A stretch of DNA of 64,000 bases from Paenibacillus pabuli (GCF_023101145.1 NZ_CP073714.1:6014001-6078000), one strand, 5' to 3'. Shown: positions 8,877 to 18,052, counted from the first letter of the stretch. Notes: generated by a model not told the origin, from the letters alone. Numbers and translations are program-made.

Positions 8877-11507
8877 TTATGCAGTATGCTCACTAACCAG
8901 TGAAACCGCCAGTTTCAACGCTTCATCCAGCTTGCTCGCATCCTTGCCTCCGGCTTGTGCCATATCAGGACGTCCGCCACCTCCGCCGCCGCACACTGCC
9001 GCAACTTCCTTGACGATTTTACCTGCATGCAATCCTTGTTTTACCTGTTCAGCAGGGACAGCTACAACAAAATTCACTTTGCCATCAGCTGGAGCGCCCA
9101 GTACGAGCACTGCATCAGGCAGTTTTACTTTCAATTCATCAGCGATTGTGCGCAGTGCATCCATGTTCGGAGCATCCACACGAGCTGCAAGCAATTGTTT
9201 ATTTCCTGCTTGTACCACTTGATCTGTTAATGAGCCTGCTTCCATGGCACTCAGCTTGCTTTGCAGTGATTCAGTCTCTCTGGCAGCTTCTTTCAATTGC
9301 TGATTCAGACCCTCAATGCGTTTAGGCACGTCCGCCACATTGGCTTTGAGCAGGGATGCGGATTGTTTGAGCAATTCAAGCTGACTTTCTACGTACAGAT
9401 ACGCGCCGCGGCCAGTCACAGCTTCAATCCGACGTACGCCGGAGCCGATTCCGCTCTCGCTCACCAGCTTGAAGATACCAATCTCTGATGTATTGTTTAC
9501 GTGACAGCCGCCACAAAGTTCCAAACTGTAGTCTCCCACTTGTACCACGCGTACGATATCGCCGTATTTTTCACCAAACAGTGCCATTGCGCCCATTTCT
9601 TTGGCTTCATCAATAGCTTTCAGTTCAATGTTTACGTTCAGACGATTCCAGATCTGTTCGTTCACCTGACGCTCGATCTCCGTTAATTCTTCCGGCGTAA
9701 TGCTGCCGAAGTGTGAGAAGTCAAAACGCAGACGCTGAGGCTCTACGAGTGATCCTGCCTGATTGACATGCGTTCCGAGCACATCTTTGAGCGCTTTGTG
9801 CAGCAAATGCGTTGCAGTATGGTTTTTGATAATATCGCCGCGTTTGGACGCATCGACTTCCGCTTTAATCACTTCACCTACACGCAGTTCACCGGATTCT
9901 ACCGTCACCAGATGCACGTGTTGTCCGAGCGGAGCTTTGAACAGGCCTTGCACTTTCGCTGTTACGCTTGCACCGCGCAGCAAGCCCTGATCACTTACTT
10001 GTCCACCGCTTTCCGCATAGAACGGAGTCTTGTCAAGGATGACCTGGCATGTCTGTCCTTCACTTACGGAGTCTACCAGTGCATCACCAGCAACGATGGC
10101 TACCACTTTTGCTTCCGTCAACAGGTCATTATAACCAACAAACTCGCTTTTAACCTCCAGATCAGCAAGCGGTCCGCCTTGAACCTTCATGCTCTCGCTT
10201 TCCTGGCGTCCTGCACGTGCACGATCACGCTGCTCCTGCATCGAGGCATCGAATCCTTCACGGTCAACAGTCATGCCATGCTCTGCCGCATAGTCTTCGG
10301 TTAGGTCAAACGGGAAACCGTACGTATCATACAGTTTAAATGCTTCCGGACCACTGATTACCGTGCGACCTTCGGATTTAGCTCCAGCACTGATGTCTGC
10401 CAGAATAGCCAATCCGTCGCTAAGTGTTTCGTGGAAACGTTCTTCCTCGGTTTCGATCACTTTGGCGATAAATTCTTGCTTGTCTACCACCTCTGGGTAA
10501 TACACTCCCATCACTTCACCGACTGTTGTTGTCAGTTCATACAGGAATGGACGGTCGAGTCCCAGCACTTTTCCGTAGCGTACGGCACGACGGAGCAAAC
10601 GGCGAATGACATATCCGCGACCTTCATTGCTTGGCAGAACGCCATCACCTACAGCAAAGGCAACGGTCCGAATGTGGTCGGCAATGACCTTTAGGGCAAC
10701 GTCAATCTCTACGCTGTCATTATATTTCACACCGGCAAGAGCCGCTGTTCTTTGAATCATCGGTTGGAATAGATCTGTGTCAAAGTTGGAATCTACATTT
10801 TGCAGAATGGAAGCAAAGCGTTCAAGTCCTGCACCTGTATCAATATTTTTGTTCGGAAGCGGTGTGTAGCTGCCGTCCTTGTTGTGATTGAACTGGGAGA
10901 ATACCAGGTTCCATACTTCCAGGTAACGTTCATTTTCTCCGCCTGGATACATCTCGGGATCACTCATGTCATTGCCATAAGCTTCGCCGCGGTCATAGAA
11001 AATTTCGGTACAAGGTCCACACGGGCCTTCGCCAATATCCCAGAAGTTTTCATCCAGTTTGATAATACGTTCAGCAGGCAAGCCTACTTTTTCATTCCAC
11101 AATTTGAAGGCCTCTTCGTCCTCAGGATATACCGTTACAGAGAGACGTTCCGGATCGAAACCGATCCATTCTTTGCTTGTGAGAAATTCCCATGCCCAAG
11201 TAATCGTCTCTTCCTTGAAGTAGTCTCCAATGGAGAAATTACCAAGCATTTCGAAGAACGTATGGTGACGGCGAGTTTTACCAACATTTTCAATATCGTT
11301 CGTACGAATACATTTTTGAGAGTTGGCAAGACGCGGATTCTCCGGTTTCTCCCGACCGTCAAAATATGGTTTTAATGGTGCCATGCCCGCATTAATCCAC
11401 AGAAGGGATGGATCATTGTGAGGTACAAGTGATGCGCTTGGCTCGATTTTGTGACCTTTACTTGCAAAAAACTCTATCCATTTGGACCGGATTTCACTGG
11501 CTTTCAT
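8877..11507 (-). CDS. alaS: Alanine--tRNA ligase
   Basis: Class II synthetase that charges tRNA-Ala. The 876-aa protein has the catalytic core from residue 1 (FFEMLGNFSIGDYF), an editing domain with HTATHLLHKAL and CGGCHVNN supplying zinc ligands, and a C-terminal C-Ala/DHHA1 domain with the glycine run CGGGGGGRP. The ORF opens at a TTG (11522), but GGGGG lies eight bases before ATG 11507 (MKASEIRSKW), the expected N-terminus, so I use that. It is preceded by a T-box leader and therefore induced when tRNA-Ala is uncharged. The AI-2E family permease gene lies upstream, as yrrI does in B. subtilis. Confidence 0.97.
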   Translation of the reverse strand: MKASEIRSKWIEFFASKGHKIEPSASLVPHNDPSLLWINAGMAPLKPYFDGREKPENPRLANSQKCIRTNDIENVGKTRRHHTFFEMLGNFSIGDYFKEETITWAWEFLTSKEWIGFDPERLSVTVYPEDEEAFKLWNEKVGLPAERIIKLDENFWDIGEGPCGPCTEIFYDRGEAYGNDMSDPEMYPGGENERYLEVWNLVFSQFNHNKDGSYTPLPNKNIDTGAGLERFASILQNVDSNFDTDLFQPMIQRTAALAGVKYNDSVEIDVALKVIADHIRTVAFAVGDGVLPSNEGRGYVIRRLLRRAVRYGKVLGLDRPFLYELTTTVGEVMGVYYPEVVDKQEFIAKVIETEEERFHETLSDGLAILADISAGAKSEGRTVISGPEAFKLYDTYGFPFDLTEDYAAEHGMTVDREGFDASMQEQRDRARAGRQESESMKVQGGPLADLEVKSEFVGYNDLLTEAKVVAIVAGDALVDSVSEGQTCQVILDKTPFYAESGGQVSDQGLLRGASVTAKVQGLFKAPLGQHVHLVTVESGELRVGEVIKAEVDASKRGDIIKNHTATHLLHKALKDVLGTHVNQAGSLVEPQRLRFDFSHFGSITPEELTEIERQVNEQIWNRLNVNIELKAIDEAKEMGAMALFGEKYGDIVRVVQVGDYSLELCGGCHVNNTSEIGIFKLVSESGIGSGVRRIEAVTGRGAYLYVESQLELLKQSASLLKANVADVPKRIEGLNQQLKEAARETESLQSKLSAMEAGSLTDQVVQAGNKQLLAARVDAPNMDALRTIADELKVKLPDAVLVLGAPADGKVNFVVAVPAEQVKQGLHAGKIVKEVAAVCGGGGGGRPDMAQAGGKDASKLDEALKLAVSLVSEHTA

Positions 11508-11581
11508 ACAGAGTGCCCCCAATTAATTATAATAGTCCGGTGCATATTCGCTCCGGGTTGTTAACAGGTAAAAACAAACAC

Positions 11582-11850
11582 AAAAAACGCCCCTGAATAG
11601 TCAGGGACGATCGTAATCGCGGTACCACCCTGGTTATTGCTGTTCATCCGCAGATGAAACAAACAATCTCCTCGTTGATGCGAAATAACGGTCGCTTCCG
11701 GCAGGGTTGTCCTGCACTCCGAAATCAGCTTTCCGCCGCTTCAACTTTCAAGACTCTTCCAGCCATCGGGCTCAGATTACATCTGATCCGAAGAAGTCTA
11801 TTCTCTGAGAAAAGGAACCCTCGGCGTACTTCATTTCATCATCGATTTCT
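11582..11850 (-). promoter_or_regulatory. T-box leader of alaS
   Basis: On the minus strand the leader shows AGTA (11827-11830), the CCGTTA element of the mid region, the T-box GGGTGGTACCGCG (11618-11630) and a terminator (stem 11588-11596 with 11601-11609, then six T at 11582-11587). By the geometry of stem I (CGCCG pairing with CGGCG, then GAAA), the specifier codon is most likely GCT (11727-11729), an alanine codon. The leader fills the 11508-11930 gap. Confidence 0.9.
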
Positions 11851-11930
11851 TATTCTTAAATATACACCTTCATTATATCGATATGCCTATATGGTGTCAA
11901 CGCACCCTTGGGAGCAGACCGCTGCTACGG

Positions 11931-13004
11931 TCAATCCGTTCTTCGTTTGATGTAATATGCAAAAAAGTGCTGCACAATCACTTTCAGAACAGCAAAGACG
12001 GGCACCGCCAGAATGAGACCCACTATGCCCGCCAGTTCACCTCCTACAAGGAGCGCGAAAATAATCGACAATGGATGCAAATGCAATGTTCGCCCCACCA
12101 CCTGAGGGGAAACAACGTTGCTTTCTAGCACCTGGCATAGTGTGTTCACAATGACAACAAAAAGTACCATTTTAAACGATACCGTAGAAGCCATTACCAC
12201 CGCAGGAGCAGCTCCAAGAAACGGGCCAAGATAAGGCACGATGTTAAATACAGCGACAATGCTGGCGAGCAGCAGTGCGTAAGGCATATCAATAATGATA
12301 TAACCGATGTAGGCAAAGATGCCTACAATAACACAAACGATAAACTGTCCTCGTATATAATTTCCCAAGGCCGTGTCAATCTCTTTCATGACCGAAACAA
12401 TGGCCTTGCGCCGTGAGCGAGGCAGGTACGCCACAATCGTACGCTCAAACACCTCAAAATCTTTTAACATATAGAAAATGAGGAATGGCACGATAAATAC
12501 GTTGAACAACACATTGATGGTTGTCCCGATATTATCCATCAGCTTTGTTATGCCCTGGGTCAGCCGATCCTCCATCTGAAAAAACCAGCTGTTCATCCCC
12601 GTACGCACACTTGGCGGCATTAATTTGTGATCCATATTGTTCATCAGACTCTGGGCACGCATCGACAGCTCCGGCATATGTTCGTTCAATTCCTCCAGCT
12701 GTTCAATCAACACCGGAATGACATTCATCAGGATGACCCCGATACAGGTGAGGAAAAAAGCATAGATTAACAAGACAGCAATGGTTCGAGGGACCTTGCG
12801 CCCTCCCAGCATGCTTACAATCGGATTGAGGACATACGAAATGATGAGGGCCACGATAAATGGTGCCAGTACGGTTTTCAGAAATCCATATATATGAAGC
12901 AGCAATGGACGCAGCAGCCAGATAAAATACAGAATAATCAATCCGAGTAGCAGCCAGATGGCATAACGGAACAGCTTGTTTTTGGTTAATTGCTCCACTT
13001 GCAT
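11931..13004 (-). CDS. AI-2E family transporter / permease (YrrI-like)
   Basis: A 357-aa polytopic membrane protein of the AI-2E/PerM family. Hydrophobic spans occur near residues 13-35, 36-60, 68-90, 155-180, 210-240, 245-270, 275-300 and 310-340. The family motif PYLGPFLGAAPA lies in the loop of the second half. Members export varied solutes or act in Na+/H+ exchange; the substrate here cannot be told. Divided from alaS by the T-box region; B. subtilis yrrI holds the same position. The start MQVEQLTKNKLF follows a GGGAGAG ribosome site. Confidence 0.88.
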   Translation of the reverse strand: MQVEQLTKNKLFRYAIWLLLGLIILYFIWLLRPLLLHIYGFLKTVLAPFIVALIISYVLNPIVSMLGGRKVPRTIAVLLIYAFFLTCIGVILMNVIPVLIEQLEELNEHMPELSMRAQSLMNNMDHKLMPPSVRTGMNSWFFQMEDRLTQGITKLMDNIGTTINVLFNVFIVPFLIFYMLKDFEVFERTIVAYLPRSRRKAIVSVMKEIDTALGNYIRGQFIVCVIVGIFAYIGYIIIDMPYALLLASIVAVFNIVPYLGPFLGAAPAVVMASTVSFKMVLFVVIVNTLCQVLESNVVSPQVVGRTLHLHPLSIIFALLVGGELAGIVGLILAVPVFAVLKVIVQHFFAYYIKRRTD

Positions 13005-13102
13005 CTCTCCCTTTTGGACTGGCTCTGAAAGTCAGTATATGTAAGGAAGAGAATATTTATTATCGCCGCACAGAAATGCAGACCAACCATTTCATCAAAA
13101 AC

Positions 13103-13135
13103 AAAAAAGCGCCCCCTTCATGATGAAGAAGACGC
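13103..13135 (-). terminator. Intrinsic terminator between zinc-ribbon gene and permease gene
   Basis: A 12-bp stem with G-U pairs (13109-13120 with 13124-13135), a three-base loop and six T on the minus strand (13103-13108). Confidence 0.8.
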
Positions 13136-13207
13136 ATCTTGTGAGCCGGGATCTCATATATTCATACAAGTCCCATTGAACCTCTATGTAACCGCAGCTA
13201 TATACAT

Positions 13208-13250
13208 CTGTCATCATTTCATGACAGCATTCAATGACAATGTTTGTCAT
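13208..13250. repeat. Two tandem inverted repeats with TGTCAT arms
   Basis: A perfect 7-bp inverted repeat (CTGTCAT, 13208-13214, with ATGACAG, 13221-13227) is followed after six bases by a 6-bp inverted repeat (ATGACA, 13234-13239, with TGTCAT, 13245-13250). There is no T-run. They lie between the zinc-ribbon stop and the terminator. Confidence 0.6.
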
Positions 13251-13282
13251 GAAACCGCATATAGAAGAAGTTAAGCTTCTTA

Positions 13283-13492
13283 TTAAGAAGAAGCATGAAG
13301 ATGAGGGAAGTCTTGCGGCAGCTCTTCCCCGAAGAACAAATCATCGAGGGAACTGAGCGTGCCGTCTTCTTCCACTTGATATACAGACATTTTCTCACCG
13401 TTCACTGTCAATTCGATAAAGCATCCCCAGCAATAAAACTGGTGGGAACCGATTTTCCCAATATCTTTGGAACTACAGTTTGGACATTTCAT
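13283..13492 (-). CDS. Small zinc-ribbon protein
   Basis: A 69-aa protein with two CxxC knuckles, CPNC at residues 3-6 and CWGC at 21-24, which form a plausible zinc ribbon. An acidic C-terminal half follows (EEDGTLSSLDDLFFGEEL). No nuclease or HTH motif is visible; function unknown. I chose ATG 13492 (MKCPNCSS) because AGGTGA lies eight bases upstream; the ATG at 13498 is too close to it. It starts ten bases after the PRC-barrel gene and is probably co-transcribed with it. Confidence 0.8.
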   Translation of the reverse strand: MKCPNCSSKDIGKIGSHQFYCWGCFIELTVNGEKMSVYQVEEDGTLSSLDDLFFGEELPQDFPHLHASS

Positions 13493-13502
13493 ATTCATTC
13501 AC

Positions 13503-14024
13503 CTATCCATTAACAGAATGAATGGCATTTTCCAAGCGCTGTTCACTCAGCGGCGGCACCATGATGGCACTTTCCCCAATAGACATATCGCTTGTACATG
13601 GCAGCCATTTGCGGCCCTCAATCAGATCGGACACAAAACCGTCCGTAATTTCAATCCCTATTATTGTATTTCCCAACTCCTGGTCAAAATAAACATCAGA
13701 GACACGGCCAAGCAGCAAACCTTCTTCGGTAAGCACGGACATCTCTTTCAATTTAGACTGGCCGAGGAGGTACGTGTGTTTTATGTCGTCGGCTCCCGTT
13801 TTGCGGACAGCCTGTTGATTACGGATCATGACGGCATCTTCGCCGTAGGCAACGATATCTTGCCACTGCACGATTTTGACATGACTGGTAAACAGGCCTT
13901 TGTTTTCAAGTTCAATGCCTTCAATTTTCCAATCGTCATTCACAATGAAATCCTGGATTTTACCGACCTGCTTCCCGTCCTCAACATCAAAAACGGCAAG
14001 TCCGATCATTTCCTGAAGCTTCAT
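13503..14024 (-). CDS. PRC-barrel domain protein (YrrD-like)
   Basis: A 173-aa soluble protein with two PRC-barrel-type repeats. The first holds LAVFDVEDGKQVGKIQDFIV (residues about 9-28), the second VLTEEGLLLGRVSDVYFD (about 97-114). B. subtilis yrrD occupies the same region between alaS and cymR. PRC barrels occur in RNA-processing (RimM) and photosynthetic proteins; the role here is not known. GAGGGGG precedes the ATG by eight bases. Confidence 0.82.
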   Translation of the reverse strand: MKLQEMIGLAVFDVEDGKQVGKIQDFIVNDDWKIEGIELENKGLFTSHVKIVQWQDIVAYGEDAVMIRNQQAVRKTGADDIKHTYLLGQSKLKEMSVLTEEGLLLGRVSDVYFDQELGNTIIGIEITDGFVSDLIEGRKWLPCTSDMSIGESAIMVPPLSEQRLENAIHSVNG

Positions 14025-14189
14025 CGCAGGGTCCCCCTCATCTTCTTATCATTAAATAGCTGCGGCGCTATTGCTAGGTATGCCCAAAGTTGATGAGTGG
14101 CAATCAGACGCCGAATCATCAAAACCGCTTCTATCCAACCGATGAAATGGAACTTCTTCCCTCCTTCTGTTCCATGTGCAAAGAGCCCC

Positions 14190-15341
14190 TTAGGCTCTAT
14201 TACGCAGGCGCCCAAGAATGGTTCCAATTTTTTCGGCGGTTATCATGATTTCTTCCGTAGTATTACCCAATCCCCAGCTAAAACGAATCGCGGAATGCAA
14301 AAATGGCTCCGGCAGCTTCATCGCTTTCAGCACATGAGATACTTCGAGGGAGCCGGAAGTACACGCCGAACCGCTTGCAACAGCAATACCTTCCATATCC
14401 AAATTCATGAGCATCGTCTCTGTGGATACTTCCGGAAAGCTGATGTTCAGAATATTGGGCAGTGTATGTTCCGGATGTCCGTTGACGTGAAAATGCTCCG
14501 CCCCTACCTGCTGCCCCAGTTGTTCCAACAGCAATGATCGCAATGCCAGGTCATGTTCACGGCGTACCTCCGCTTGTTCTCCTGACAGTTTCAACGCCTC
14601 CGCAAAGCCAGCGATACCCGCTATATTCTCAGTACCTGCCCGTCGCTGCCGCTCCTGAAGACCCCCATGTGATCTTGCTTCCAACACAATTCCGCGCCGT
14701 ACGTAGAGCGCTCCCACGCCTTGGGGGCCATTAATTTTATGAGCAGAGAAGCTCATCAGATCCACAGGCAGTTCCTTGCAGGAAATTTCCTGGGTGCCAA
14801 GTGCCTGAACTGCATCGGTATGGAACAAAATATCATGCTGACGAGCCAGTTCACCAATTTCGCGGATAGGTTGAATCGTACCAACTTCATTATTGGCATA
14901 CATCATGGTAATCAGCACGGTATCTGGCCGGATGGCATCTTTCAGCTCTTCCAGACGTATTCTTCCGTATTCATCTACAGGCAAATAGGTTACGTCATAG
15001 CCTTGCCGCTCCAGCTCATGACACGTATGCAATACCGCATGATGTTCAATGGCGGTTGTAATAATGTGCCGTCCCCGTTCTTGTCTCGCTGAAACTGCGC
15101 CAAATATCGCCAGATTGTCACTTTCCGTGCCGCCTCCGGTAAATACAAGTTCATCTGGGAAACAACCCAAAGATGCCGCAATGACATCCCTTGCCCCACT
15201 GACGGTCCGTTTGGCTTCCCGCCCAAAGGCGTGGATACTCGATGCATTGCCATATTGCCCCGTCATCACTTTCATCATCGCTTCCGCGACTTGTGGATGC
15301 ATAGGTGTCGATGCGGCGTGATCCAAATATATTCTGTTCAT
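14190..15341 (-). CDS. Cysteine desulfurase (YrvO-type)
   Basis: PLP enzyme that removes sulfur from cysteine as a persulfide. The 383-aa protein starts MNRIYLDHAASTP. It carries the PLP lysine in SAHKINGPQG (about residue 200) and the active cysteine in ASGSACTSG (about 325). In B. subtilis YrvO is the dedicated sulfur donor for MnmA, whose gene is nearby here, so the same role is likely. GGGGTG lies six bases before ATG 15341, favouring it over the GTG at 15350. A short hairpin (14180-14196) overlaps the stop codon and may end the transcript. Confidence 0.92.
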   Translation of the reverse strand: MNRIYLDHAASTPMHPQVAEAMMKVMTGQYGNASSIHAFGREAKRTVSGARDVIAASLGCFPDELVFTGGGTESDNLAIFGAVSARQERGRHIITTAIEHHAVLHTCHELERQGYDVTYLPVDEYGRIRLEELKDAIRPDTVLITMMYANNEVGTIQPIREIGELARQHDILFHTDAVQALGTQEISCKELPVDLMSFSAHKINGPQGVGALYVRRGIVLEARSHGGLQERQRRAGTENIAGIAGFAEALKLSGEQAEVRREHDLALRSLLLEQLGQQVGAEHFHVNGHPEHTLPNILNISFPEVSTETMLMNLDMEGIAVASGSACTSGSLEVSHVLKAMKLPEPFLHSAIRFSWGLGNTTEEIMITAEKIGTILGRLRNRA

Positions 15342-15468
15342 TGATTTCACCCCGTGGTATGTTGGACTTCCATATTTTTATGATGCGTAATTGAAAATTT
15401 AAACAAATGCTATTGTGTCATATCTTCGTGTATAATGTTTAATATCCATTCAAAAAGGAGAGATCGGC

Positions 15469-15843
15469 ATGAGCGATCAGGTTCTCAGTCAAATTCTGAA
15501 TCAGCTTCAACAAATGGACAAACGTTTCGACAACATTGATGGACATCTTGAAAAGATCGAAGACAGGCTTGGTACCATGGATAGCAGACTTGATACCATG
15601 GATGGCAGACTTGACGCCATGGATGGCAGACTTGACGCCATCGAGGAACAAACCAAGAACATTCCTTTGCTTCAGCAGGCCGTACTGGAGACACTGGAAG
15701 TTACCAAACGTCTCGAAGCTTCTCAACTCACGTTTGAACGTAAAGTATCCACCGAATTAAACACCCATCAGCACAGCATTGATATATTGAACCGTCGTCA
15801 ATTGCGTATGGAAGCTGATATAGAAGCACTCAAGCGTCGCTAG
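15469..15843 (+). CDS. Coiled-coil protein with heptad repeats
   Basis: A 124-aa, probably all-helical protein. Residues 5-60 are heptads of the type xMDxRLD, including three nearly identical 7-residue copies; residues 75-124 form a second helical stretch ending ADIEALKRR. There is no signal peptide, membrane span or catalytic motif. AAGGAG (15455-15460) and a good -10 TATAAT (15431-15436) precede it; the -35 is weak. It lies on the opposite strand between yrvO and cymR and ends in a shared hairpin terminator. Function unknown; short heptad-repeat proteins of this kind also resemble fragments of phage tail or stalk proteins. Confidence 0.8.
   Translation: MSDQVLSQILNQLQQMDKRFDNIDGHLEKIEDRLGTMDSRLDTMDGRLDAMDGRLDAIEEQTKNIPLLQQAVLETLEVTKRLEASQLTFERKVSTELNTHQHSIDILNRRQLRMEADIEALKRR
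15574..15643 (+). repeat. 21-bp tandem repeat encoding heptads
   Basis: Three 21-bp units (15574-15594, 15595-15615, 15616-15636) differ at one to two bases, and a partial fourth follows. Each unit encodes one heptad (T/A-M-D-S/G-R-L-D) of the coiled-coil gene. Confidence 0.9.
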
Positions 15844-15984
15844 ATTCTCGGACTTCTGACTACATCGTTTCGGAAGGGCAACCTCAAGAACAATGTCTTC
15901 TTCAGCAAACAAGGTTACATAATTCCTGTTCATCACAGGCTATCGTAGAAATGGAAGAATCACCATATAGCTTGTTGCACGGTT

Positions 15985-16008
15985 AAAGCCCCCAAATATG
16001 GGGGCTTT
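15985..16008. terminator. Bidirectional hairpin terminator
   Basis: A perfect 9-bp stem (15985-15993 with 16000-16008) lies between the convergent coiled-coil gene and cymR. T-runs are short on both sides. Confidence 0.65.
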
Positions 16009-16044
16009 AGTGTGTCATCTGTGATGCTCATCATCAACTATATT

Positions 16045-16464
16045 TTAGATATAGAACATGTAGGAATCTTTTTGTTCCTGATCCTGGAATGTAATCAGAT
16101 CCTTCAACGTTGTTGAATCCAGTACTTCTGCGATACTGTCACGGATGCGCAACCACAAGTCGCGCTTCGCCGGATCATCTTCCTCCGTGAAATCCACTGG
16201 AGAGATTGGACCTTCCAGTACACGAATAACATCTCCTGCGGTTACGGTAGCCGGATCACCTGCCAGAATATAACCGCCGTAAGCGCCACGGATACTTTTG
16301 ACCAGTCCTGCATTACGCAGGGGAGCAATCAATTGCTCCAGATAATGCTCCGAGAGCTGATTGCGCTCGGCAATACTTTTCAAAGATGTAGGGCCTTCGC
16401 CTGTTCTGGCTGCCAGCTCCATCATGATTGTGAGCCCATAACGGCCCTTTGTCGATATTTTCAA
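16045..16464 (-). CDS. cymR: Rrf2-family regulator CymR (cysteine metabolism repressor)
   Basis: Winged-helix transcription factor of 139 aa. The N-terminal HTH reads STKGRYGLTIMMELA and LSEHYLEQLIAPLRNAGLV. The IscR/NsrR cluster cysteines are absent; the protein has no cysteine, as in CymR, which instead responds to O-acetylserine through CysK. The start is TTG 16464 (LKISTKGRYG) with GAGGTG six bases upstream; the longer frame to 16545 lacks a site. Order differs from B. subtilis, where cymR, yrvO and mnmA are co-directional: here mnmA is divergent and a coiled-coil gene separates cymR from yrvO. Confidence 0.9.
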   Translation of the reverse strand: MKISTKGRYGLTIMMELAARTGEGPTSLKSIAERNQLSEHYLEQLIAPLRNAGLVKSIRGAYGGYILAGDPATVTAGDVIRVLEGPISPVDFTEEDDPAKRDLWLRIRDSIAEVLDSTTLKDLITFQDQEQKDSYMFYI

Positions 16465-16787
16465 AGGAGTCACCTCTTTCAATTTTCGGGAAAACAAGTT
16501 GTAAAACATAAAATAACAGGATGTGGTCCAAGACCGTCTTTCCATGATCCACCACTGGGGGATATGAAAAATACAGGCCTAGTCCGGCTAATCCTCCGTA
16601 TTCCGATCATAACCCTCAGCTAATGTTAACATATCTGCATGCTTTATGGAAAAGAAAGATTGACGAAATTCCAAAATGTGCGCCTGTGGTGGACACTATC
16701 CAAAATTGGCCGGGTGTATCGTAACTTGAGTCCGGTTATGCTAGAATAAGAAGCGAAACACATTTATATAGAGAAATGGTGATAACG
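16465..16787. other. Divergent intergenic region cymR / mnmA
   Basis: About 320 bases without a supportable gene. It must hold both promoters. A TAGAAT -10-like hexamer lies at about 16742-16747 for mnmA, with a poor -35. I could not identify a clear CymR-type operator. Confidence 0.5.
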
Positions 16788-17909
16788 ATGTCCAAAACAA
16801 TTGAAAATACACGGGTCGTCGTTGGCATGTCCGGAGGTGTCGATTCTTCCGTCACCGCACTGCTGCTGAAAGAGCAGGGTTACGATGTCATCGGCATTTT
16901 CATGAAAAACTGGGATGACACGGACGAGTTCGGCCACTGTACCGCTGAAGAAGATTCAGAGGACGTACGCCGGGTGTGCGAACAGATCGGCATTCCTTAC
17001 TACACTGTCAACTTCGAGAAAGAGTACTTTGATAAAGTATTTTCCTATTTCCTTGATGAATATAAGTCGGGTCGAACTCCGAATCCTGATGTCATGTGTA
17101 ATCGCGAGATCAAATTCGGCGAATTCCTGAACAAAGCACTGGATCTCGGCGCTGATTATGTGGCTACAGGCCACTATGCTCGCCTTATTGAAGAAGATGG
17201 AACGTTCAAACTGCTGCGCGGTGTGGACAGCAACAAAGACCAAACGTACTTCCTCAATGCACTTAATCAGAACCAGCTGTCCAAAGCCATGTTCCCGATT
17301 GGCCATCTTCCCAAACCGGAAGTGCGCAAAATTGCAGAAGCGGCTGGCCTGTACACCGCAAAGAAAAAAGATAGCACAGGTGTCTGCTTTATCGGCGAGC
17401 GCAACTTCAAAGAGTTCCTGAGCAACTATCTTCCTGCCAAAGGCGGAGACATGGTTGATATTGCAACCGGAGAAGTGAAGGGCCGTCATGACGGTCTGAT
17501 GTACTATACGCTTGGACAGCGTCAAGGTCTTGGCATTGGCGGTTCCGGTAATGGTGAGCCCTGGTTCGTGGCAGACAAGGATCTGGAGAAAAATCAGCTG
17601 CTTGTCGTCCAAGGCGATGCGCATGCAAGCCTGTATTCAACAGGTCTGACTGCAACCGGTGTAAACTGGATCGCAGGTGCAGCACACATGCCTAACGTGC
17701 CCTTCCGTTGTACCGCCAAATTCCGCTATCGTCAGCCGGATCAAGGTGTAACCCTGACATGGCAGGAAGATGGCAGCGTGGATGTTCAGTTTGATCAACA
17801 GCAAAAAGCGATTACGCCCGGTCAAGCCGTTGTGTTTTATGATGGAGATGTGTGTCTTGGCGGCGGCACGATTGATCAGGTTCAAAAAGTGCCTGTACCG
17901 GCGCTGTAA
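16788..17909 (+). CDS. mnmA: tRNA 2-thiouridylase MnmA
   Basis: ATP-dependent thiolase making s2U34 in tRNA-Lys, -Glu and -Gln. The 373-aa protein has the PP-loop SGGVDSS near the start, FMKNWDD, the first catalytic cysteine in DVMCNREIKFG and the second in GVCFIGERNF. Two ATGs are in frame. I use 16788 (MSKTIENTRVVVGMSGG) because it has GGTGAT upstream and fits the family length; 16776 would add four residues. Sulfur is probably supplied by the YrvO-type desulfurase 1.4 kb away. A terminator follows. Confidence 0.95.
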   Translation: MSKTIENTRVVVGMSGGVDSSVTALLLKEQGYDVIGIFMKNWDDTDEFGHCTAEEDSEDVRRVCEQIGIPYYTVNFEKEYFDKVFSYFLDEYKSGRTPNPDVMCNREIKFGEFLNKALDLGADYVATGHYARLIEEDGTFKLLRGVDSNKDQTYFLNALNQNQLSKAMFPIGHLPKPEVRKIAEAAGLYTAKKKDSTGVCFIGERNFKEFLSNYLPAKGGDMVDIATGEVKGRHDGLMYYTLGQRQGLGIGGSGNGEPWFVADKDLEKNQLLVVQGDAHASLYSTGLTATGVNWIAGAAHMPNVPFRCTAKFRYRQPDQGVTLTWQEDGSVDVQFDQQQKAITPGQAVVFYDGDVCLGGGTIDQVQKVPVPAL

Positions 17910-17975
17910 TAGATTCAATAACCGAAATGAATCCATCCCCATATGATTTTGCACAATACCCTGTATTCCTATAAC

Positions 17976-18014
17976 AAAAGCCATCTTTCATGTATACCAT
18001 GACGGATGGCTTTT
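17976..18014. terminator. Bidirectional terminator between mnmA and fluC
   Basis: AAAAGCCATC (17976-17985) pairs with GATGGCTTTT (18005-18014) with an inner CATG/CATG stem; six T follow on the plus strand and four on the minus strand. Confidence 0.8.
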
Positions 18015-18052
18015 TTCCTTCTTTTCCCTGCAAAAAAAATAATTATTTTCAC

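Noticed and set aside
14021..14227. 68-codon frame after yrvO, minus strand
   Set aside because: Overlaps the yrvO end, has no ribosome site and includes the yrvO terminator-like hairpin.
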